DNA of 6,666 nucleotides from an uncultured Clostridia bacterium (GTDB lineage Bacteria > Bacillota > Clostridia > Christensenellales > Aristaeellaceae). Of this stretch, positions 5,929-6,666 are shown piece by piece (position 1 is the first letter of the stretch; every line of letters begins with the position of its first letter). The notes under the pieces are model-generated. The model worked only from the letters and a program-made list of their open reading frames with translations, made no database searches and was not told the DNA's origin. Location: NCBI GenBank assembly GCA_946409855.1, contig CAMJXZ010000185.1, positions 1 through 6,666 on the forward strand, given 5' to 3'. The position numbers were made by a program, and so were the translations under genes.

Positions 5929-5985
5929 TCAAAAAACAAATCAGAAACAGCGCCAGCGTCCGTTTGTCCGCCGGAAAAACACCTG

Positions 5986-6666
5986 TCACCCCTGCGAAAG
6001 GATTTCCGGCAGAAAGGCTGTCACTTCCCCCGTCAGTGCGGAACGCGCGCCCAATGTCTTTTCCGCCCGCTGCCCGCACATGGATAAAAGCAGGGACGCC
6101 ACCGCCCCGGTCTGCGCGGTCGCGAGGGAAAAGCCCTGCGCGGCCCGTTCCGCCAGGAGCGCCGCGGCGATCCCGCACAGCGCGTCCCCGCTGCCGCCTT
6201 TGGCCAAGGCGGGCGCGGCCTGATGATTGACGTACGTAAACGTCCCGTCCGTAACGACGGAAACGCTGCTCTTGAGAAGAACCGCCGCGCGGTACTTTTC
6301 CGCGATCGCATGGGCGCTGCCCGTCAGGTCCGAAAGAACCGCCGCCGTATCGGTGCCCAGCAGCCTCGCGGCTTCCCCCACGTGGGGCGTCAGCAGCGTG
6401 TTTTCGGGCAATGAAAACCCGTCCCGGGCCAGCAGGTTCAGCGCGTCCGCGTCCAGCACCGCGGGACCTTTTTCCTTTGCCAGCAGCCGGACAAGGTATT
6501 CTTTTGCCTGCTCCCCGGTCCCCAGCCCGCAGCCGGCCGCCAGGACGTCGTGGGGCGGCGGATTCTCCGCCGCGCGGCGGATGGGCATGCACATGGCGTT
6601 GGGCACCATGACCTGCAGAACAGGGATCAGCTCCTCCTCGCAGGCTATGGTCATCAGGCCGCAGCC
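5986..6666 (-). CDS. nnrD: ADP-dependent NAD(P)H-hydrate dehydratase, 3' part
   Basis: This is the C-terminal part of NnrD (YjeF C-terminal/CARKD family). The family repairs damaged, hydrated NADH and NADPH at the expense of ADP, within a ribokinase-like fold in the cytoplasm. About 226 residues are in the window. Visible motifs are GCGLGTG, the glycine-rich loop, then LDADALNLLA, TPHVGEAARLL and KGGSGDALCG, which holds the catalytic aspartate of the GSGD motif. The ATG at 6654 is not the start. The frame continues to the window edge and encodes GCGL directly before that Met, matching the conserved GAGLV stretch of the family. Whether an NnrE epimerase domain is fused at the N-terminus, as in many bacteria, cannot be seen. 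The gene ends 122 nt before the glnA start, and no convincing terminator follows it. Confidence 0.92.
   Translation of the reverse strand, partial: GCGLMTIACEEELIPVLQVMVPNAMCMPIRRAAENPPPHDVLAAGCGLGTGEQAKEYLVRLLAKEKGPAVLDADALNLLARDGFSLPENTLLTPHVGEAARLLGTDTAAVLSDLTGSAHAIAEKYRAAVLLKSSVSVVTDGTFTYVNHQAAPALAKGGSGDALCGIAAALLAERAAQGFSLATAQTGAVASLLLSMCGQRAEKTLGARSALTGEVTAFLPEILSQG

Noticed and set aside
5923..5942. GlnR/TnrA box at the glnA promoter
   Set aside because: Only the half TGACA matches TNACA, and the base positions 17 nt away do not give TGTNA on either strand.
5953..5974. Hairpin after nnrD as a terminator
   Set aside because: CCGGCG and CGCTGG pair over only six bases, one a wobble, with a 10-nt loop and no directly adjoining T-tract. 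The T-rich stretch 5931-5940 is too far away.
5864..6592. N-terminal extension of glnA by about 243 codons
   Set aside because: The frame is open by chance in GC-rich DNA. The extension overlaps nnrD in another frame and crosses the glnA promoter and ribosome site. The 444-residue form already matches the family from its first residues.
1..6666. CRISPR array, transposon, phage or other mobile system
   Set aside because: No spaced direct repeats, transposase, integrase, terminal inverted repeats or tRNA-linked duplication was seen. The gene content is housekeeping and stress response with uniform composition.

Overview
The window is GC-rich chromosomal DNA in which every recognisable gene lies on the minus strand, so the functional order runs from position 6666 down to 1. 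Several features point to an anaerobic, GC-rich member of the Clostridia (Firmicutes/Bacillota). These are strong AGGAGG ribosome sites, a perfect CIRCE operator, consensus sigma-A promoters, a 444-residue GSI-alpha glutamine synthetase, MnmM (YtqB family), and a superoxide reductase of the kind anaerobes use. I cannot name a genus from the sequence alone.

Layout in transcription order. (1) 6666-5986 is the 3' part of nnrD (ADP-dependent NAD(P)H-hydrate dehydratase); its start lies outside the window. (2) 5928-4487 is a single-gene glnA unit, with a consensus promoter (TTGACA-17-TATAAT), a leader of about 30 nt and a clear intrinsic terminator. (3) 4471-1442 is a stress unit: a perfect CIRCE (HrcA operator), an extended -10 promoter and a leader of about 78 nt, then htpG (Hsp90), a zinc-ribbon Nudix hydrolase (28 nt gap) and desulfoferrodoxin-type superoxide reductase (14 nt gap), closed by a terminator-like hairpin. 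(4) 1390-103 is a translation-modification pair with an 8-nt overlap, an RsuA/RluB-family rRNA pseudouridine synthase followed by mnmM (tRNA wobble-uridine methyltransferase). (5) 89-39 is a long hairpin terminator that can act on both strands.

Units 1, 2 and 4 are ordinary housekeeping. The part worth a second look is unit 3. It would place superoxide detoxification and a nucleotide-cleaning enzyme under the same predicted HrcA switch as Hsp90, linking protein-folding stress with oxygen stress. The htpG leader also has an imperfect helix that could hide the ribosome site, so translational heat sensing is possible. No mobile element, CRISPR array, tRNA, rRNA or evidently new multi-gene system is visible. 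The three long plus-strand open frames are antisense shadows of the real genes.
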